A stretch of DNA of 64,000 nucleotides from CAYMOV01 sp964392085. Its GTDB lineage: Bacteria > Oederibacteriota > Muellerivitia > Muellerivitales > Muellerivitaceae. The notes below the pieces were generated by a model. The model saw only the letters and a program-made list of their open reading frames with translations. It was not told the origin of the DNA and ran no database searches. The stretch covers positions 25,290-89,289 of the forward strand of contig CAYMOV010000003.1 of the NCBI GenBank assembly GCA_964392085.1, given 5' to 3'. Positions within the stretch are counted from its first letter, which is position 1. Every line of letters starts with the position of its first letter. This document shows positions 61,221-64,000 of the stretch, in pieces. Position numbers and translations under genes: made by a program.

Positions 61221-61899
61221 ACCCCTCGCGCTGATCCTGCTGGCGATCTGGCTCGGCTGGACGCCGGGGCAGGCTCCCGCTAAAAGCAGGATCCTGCCCC
61301 AGCCGACCACGGAACCCTTCATCACCCTGGTCCCGGGCAGTCCCCGGGTCTATGAGCAGGCCGCCTTTGTCGAGGAGGGGTATTGGCTGCGGGAAGAGTT
61401 GGACCCCGTCGGGCCCGAAAACCTGGGGAAAGGCGTCACCGCCATCCGGGTCAATGCCCCCCTCCGGAAGCTGTCCTATTGGATCCAGGAGAGCGTGGAC
61501 GGGCTTTATATGTTCCGGACCCGTCGCCCCCTCTCCTTTTTGGGTCACATTACCGCCCATTTTGAACCTCCCCTGAAGGTCATCCAATTCCCCATGAAGG
61601 AAGGGGACACCTGGACCTATGACGGCAAGGCCGTCACCTGGATCAAGAACGCCAAGATCCATATCGATTTCGTGAACCGGGGCGTTAAGACCTACCGGGT
61701 GGGAAACCGGGTCATTCAGGCCTATCGCATCGACAGCAAGATCAAGTTCGGGAAGCTCCAGCCGTATTACCAAATCTCCTGGTATGGGAACAGCATTACC
61801 CCTCCATCCAAGTCCCTCAAGGTGAGTAAGAGGGTCCCCCTCGAACCCTTCGATATCACGACGATCCCCTCTCCCAGCGGATTCGTAGTGACCCCGTGA
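61195..61899 (+). CDS. Secreted protein of unknown function
   Basis: 234 residues from TTG 61195. A signal peptide is likely (LALILLAIWLGWTPGQAPA). The mature part is about 200 residues with beta-rich character (LREELDPVG, WIQESVDGLYMFRTRR, FPMKEGDTWTYDGKAVT), which recalls the substrate-like secreted proteins of uncharacterised families with WTYDG repeats. It overlaps the JAMM gene by 26 bases, so the two are co-translated. No named family. Confidence 0.6.
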   Translation: MKTNRLLPKPLALILLAIWLGWTPGQAPAKSRILPQPTTEPFITLVPGSPRVYEQAAFVEEGYWLREELDPVGPENLGKGVTAIRVNAPLRKLSYWIQESVDGLYMFRTRRPLSFLGHITAHFEPPLKVIQFPMKEGDTWTYDGKAVTWIKNAKIHIDFVNRGVKTYRVGNRVIQAYRIDSKIKFGKLQPYYQISWYGNSITPPSKSLKVSKRVPLEPFDITTIPSPSGFVVTP

Positions 61900-62189
61900 C
61901 GTTGTGGATGTCCAGGTCCTTGGCTGCCGGTTTTTTCCAGGACCTACCGGATTGCCCTGGCCAATCCCGTTTTGGCGCTTTGGCCTTCCGGTCCCTGGTG
62001 GACACCGTCCTTCTCTACAACGCCCTCTCCCACGCTTCCACCTTGAAGTTGAACCCCTTGGTGCGGGCCGACCTCCTGTTTGGCTTCTTCTTCAGCTATG
62101 ATCTCCTGCGCGAACGCGGGGATTGGCGCCCAAGGTCTTTGAAGGGCGCCTCATCCTGCCGGGATTGGGCGCTCGTGGTTGTCTCCTAA
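61896..62189 (+). CDS. Hypothetical protein, doubtful
   Basis: 97 residues from GTG 61896, which overlaps the previous stop as GTGA. Sequence has hydrophobic clusters (FGFFFSYDLL) but no clear domain. Composition is close to the neighbouring genes. The overlap is the main support. Confidence 0.35.
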   Translation: MTLWMSRSLAAGFFQDLPDCPGQSRFGALAFRSLVDTVLLYNALSHASTLKLNPLVRADLLFGFFFSYDLLRERGDWRPRSLKGASSCRDWALVVVS

Positions 62190-62194
62190 AATCT

Positions 62195-62276
62195 GCGTAT
62201 GGCGGGTGGCCGATAGCGGATGGGACTGATTTGGTTTTAAGTTGTTCCTAACCGCCAACCGCTATCCGCAAACCGC
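62195..62276. repeat. GCGGATR-type inverted repeat
   Basis: GCGGGTGGCCGATAGCGGATG (about 62203-62222) and CCGCCAACCGCTATCCGC (about 62252-62269) are partly complementary. The same heptamer family as at 5745-5765. It lies just upstream of the EamA gene. Confidence 0.5.
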
Positions 62277-62292
62277 GAATTCGGAGCTTGGC

Positions 62293-63111
62293 TTGAATTG
62301 GATCCTCCTTTCCCTTGGTTCCGGCGTCTTCAACGCCTTTTGGACCTCCGGCATCAAGAAAAAGGTCCAAGTGGAAGGCGCGGTGGTCTTCACCGCGAGC
62401 CTGCGTTGGGGAGTGGCCTTTCTCCTGGTCCCCTTCACTTGGTCCCAATGGCACGCCTTCTCCTGGAAATGGTGGGCCGCCGGGACCTTCAGCGGCATGC
62501 TGGAGAGCCTGAGCGTCTGGACACTGGCCCGGGGCGCCCGGCGGGACTATTACTCCACCTACGCGCTCTCCAACACCACGCCGTTCTTTACGGTCCTCGC
62601 GGCCGCCTGGCTCCTGGGTGAAACCTTGACGCTCCCGTTGGCCCTGGGGTCCTTGTTCGTGGTGGCGGGCGCGCTTTGGCTCTTTTGGCGCGGACATTGG
62701 TCCTGGTGGGGCTTCTGGACCGCGGTCATCGGCACGGGAAGCGGACTGGCCAGCAAGTGGGTGATCGCTGAAAGTGGTTGGGCGCCGCACGCCTGTTTCG
62801 CCTTTTTCGTGGGGGCCACCGCCTCGACGGTTTCCGGGTTTTGGACCGGGCAAATCCAGGCCTCCGGCCTCGCCCGCAACGTCCACCGAAACGCCCTTTT
62901 GATCCTTTTATCGGGGGTGGCCACCGTCTGTTATTACTCGGCCCTCAACCTGGCGCCTGTTGGCCGGGTGAGCGCCTTGGTGCGGATCAATATGGTTGTG
63001 GGCTTTTTATTGAGCATTTATCTCCTGGGCGAACGCGACCGGATCGCTTCCCGCGCCGTCGGGGCCCTGCTGATCCTGGCGGGACTGGTCCTGGTGGCAA
63101 GGATGTCTTGA
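62293..63111 (+). CDS. EamA/DMT-type transporter
   Basis: 272 residues. TTG 62293 is chosen because GGAG (62283-62286) is six bases before it; an upstream start would lie inside the repeat. About ten hydrophobic segments are visible in two related halves, as in EamA (drug/metabolite transporter) proteins: NTTPFFTVLAAAWLLGE with GALWLF in the first half and VGRVSALVRINMVVGFLLSIYLLGE with LLILAGLVLV in the second. The GE after each half's conserved helix fits. Substrate unknown; likely export. Confidence 0.75.
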   Translation: MNWILLSLGSGVFNAFWTSGIKKKVQVEGAVVFTASLRWGVAFLLVPFTWSQWHAFSWKWWAAGTFSGMLESLSVWTLARGARRDYYSTYALSNTTPFFTVLAAAWLLGETLTLPLALGSLFVVAGALWLFWRGHWSWWGFWTAVIGTGSGLASKWVIAESGWAPHACFAFFVGATASTVSGFWTGQIQASGLARNVHRNALLILLSGVATVCYYSALNLAPVGRVSALVRINMVVGFLLSIYLLGERDRIASRAVGALLILAGLVLVARMS

Positions 63112-63163
63112 TATTCGTCCCGCTTGGCACCATGCTGTCCCCACCTGAAAACGGGGGTAAGGC

Positions 63164-63814
63164 ATGAACAAGAAGATCGGCATATTGGGGACGGGCGACG
63201 TCGGGAAGGCGTTGGGAAACGCGTTCTTGAAGACCGGTCATAGCGTCCGCATGGGTTCCCGGTCGGCGACCAATGAGAAGGCGCTCGCCTGGGCTCATCA
63301 GGGCGGCCCGGAGGCCTCCGTGGGGACCTTCGCCGAGACCACCTTTTGGGCCGACGGCATTGTTCTGGCCACCTTGGGGATCGCCACCGAAGGCGTTCTC
63401 ATGCAGGTCGGTTCGGTCGGTTTCGAGAATAAGGTGGTCCTGGACACGACGAACCCCCTCAAGTTCGATACGGGCAAACCGGAGCTGTACCTGGGCCACG
63501 ATGATTCCCTCGGGGAGAGGGTCCAGGCCCTCCTTCCCAGGGCCCGGGTGGTGAAGGCGTTCAACACGGTGGGCAATGCCCACATGTACAAGCCGGATTT
63601 CCCGGGAGGTCCCCCCGACATGTTCATCGCGGGCAACGATGAGGAAGCCAAGAAGGAGACCGGGATCATGTTGAGGGAATTCGGTTGGGGCGTCGTGGAC
63701 CTCGGGGGCATTGAGGCCAGCCGGTACCTGGAACCCATGTGCATGGCCTGGGTCCTGTACGGTACGAAAACCGGGGGTTGGAACCACGCCTTCAAGATGC
63801 TCCATAAGGACTAA
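63164..63814 (+). CDS. F420/NADP oxidoreductase-like Rossmann protein
   Basis: 216 residues from ATG 63164. NAD(P) binding GILGTGDVGKALG at 6-18, then MGSRSATNEKA, which is the usual phosphate-binding region, and FNTVGNAHM. Closest pattern is the NADP-dependent F420 reductase family, many members of which do not use F420. No F420 biosynthesis gene is visible here. The motif CTGTCCCCAC in the leader (63129-63138) also occurs before korD. Cytoplasmic. Confidence 0.8.
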   Translation: MNKKIGILGTGDVGKALGNAFLKTGHSVRMGSRSATNEKALAWAHQGGPEASVGTFAETTFWADGIVLATLGIATEGVLMQVGSVGFENKVVLDTTNPLKFDTGKPELYLGHDDSLGERVQALLPRARVVKAFNTVGNAHMYKPDFPGGPPDMFIAGNDEEAKKETGIMLREFGWGVVDLGGIEASRYLEPMCMAWVLYGTKTGGWNHAFKMLHKD

Positions 63815-63819
63815 AGCCC

Positions 63820-64000
63820 ATGCAGGCCTCCCAGCCCGATTTCGAGAAGTACGTCTTCGTCTGCGTGAATGAGCGCCCGGCGGGGGAGCGGGTTTCCTGC
63901 GGGGGGACCCATTGCGGCAAGGAACTGGCCGAGAAGCTGAAGGAAGCCGTCAAGGCCGCCGGGGCCGCGGACCGGATCCGGGTCTCCAAGTCGAAGTGCC
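63820..64000 (+). CDS. Thioredoxin-like [2Fe-2S] ferredoxin, 3' partial
   Basis: 60 residues visible from ATG 63820 with AAGGA before it; the gene runs past the right edge. The pattern CVNERPAGERVSCGGTHC (Cys15, Cys27, Cys32) matches thioredoxin-like ferredoxins, and a further cysteine at the visible end (SKSKC) is the expected third or fourth ligand. Such proteins carry electrons, for example in hydrogenase or NADH-linked complexes. The partner cannot be seen. Confidence 0.8.
   Translation, partial: MQASQPDFEKYVFVCVNERPAGERVSCGGTHCGKELAEKLKEAVKAAGAADRIRVSKSKC

Overview
The window is a GC-rich, gene-dense piece of bacterial chromosome. Of 54 protein genes, 52 lie on the + strand and many overlap by 1-26 bases. 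The organism looks like a diderm: it has signal-peptide beta-barrel proteins and an outer-membrane-type metallopeptidase. It also looks anaerobic or facultative, with two separate 2-oxoacid:ferredoxin oxidoreductases and extra ferredoxins. I cannot assign a phylum from the sequence alone. Housekeeping genes are typical of an uncultured, deep-branching bacterium with type IV pili and a chemosensory pathway. No rRNA, tRNA, CRISPR array, transposase or phage gene was seen.

Region by region. 1-3.5 kb: a LysM/M23 cell-wall peptidase (cut by the window edge) and a large secreted zinc metallopeptidase with a propeller and a barrel-like C terminus. 3.7-10.3 kb: a four-subunit KOR-type oxidoreductase (korDABC) and a single-chain indolepyruvate-type oxidoreductase, with related inverted hairpin repeats at 5.8 and 10.4 kb. 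10.5-23.6 kb: housekeeping genes (RluA-type pseudouridine synthase, recN, accA, amidase + GerMN, valS, nadC-birA-coaX), a beta-barrel protein and a VanZ protein. 23.6-30.5 kb: three consecutive large multi-pass membrane proteins, two of them DUF2723/TMEM260-like, with C-terminal TPRs in the first and third. They are probably surface glycosylation enzymes or related GT-C-like proteins.

30.6-50.4 kb is the most distinctive part. A PilT retraction ATPase fused to a long TPR tail starts it, followed by two envelope proteins and a nearly complete chemosensory set: CheR, a CheW fused to an MshEN-like domain, a PII protein, two CheY, CheC-like and CheC phosphatases, CheD, CheW, CheB and CheA. Two long TPR proteins are interspersed. 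It ends with an FtsA/PilM-like actin-fold protein and a degenerate GGDEF protein. No methyl-accepting receptor and no flagellar gene is present. The simplest reading is a chemosensory pathway that controls type IV pilus retraction or cell polarity, with nucleotide and metabolite inputs through the MshEN and PII modules. This is inference from gene order and domain content.

50.4-64 kb: dprA-topA, argB, an AT-rich islet with a small membrane protein, nrdR, a DUF1015 protein, eno, a CysM-like cysteine synthase next to a JAMM (M67) peptidase, small secreted and hypothetical proteins, an EamA-type transporter, an F420/NADP-oxidoreductase-like protein and the start of a thioredoxin-like [2Fe-2S] ferredoxin.

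Intergenic spaces repeatedly carry short imperfect palindromic word repeats (ACCACAG-, GCGGATR- and CTAACTT-type, plus a hairpin with compensatory changes). A two-copy palindrome-rich element at 6.5 and 60.7 kb may be a structured RNA or a small mobile element.
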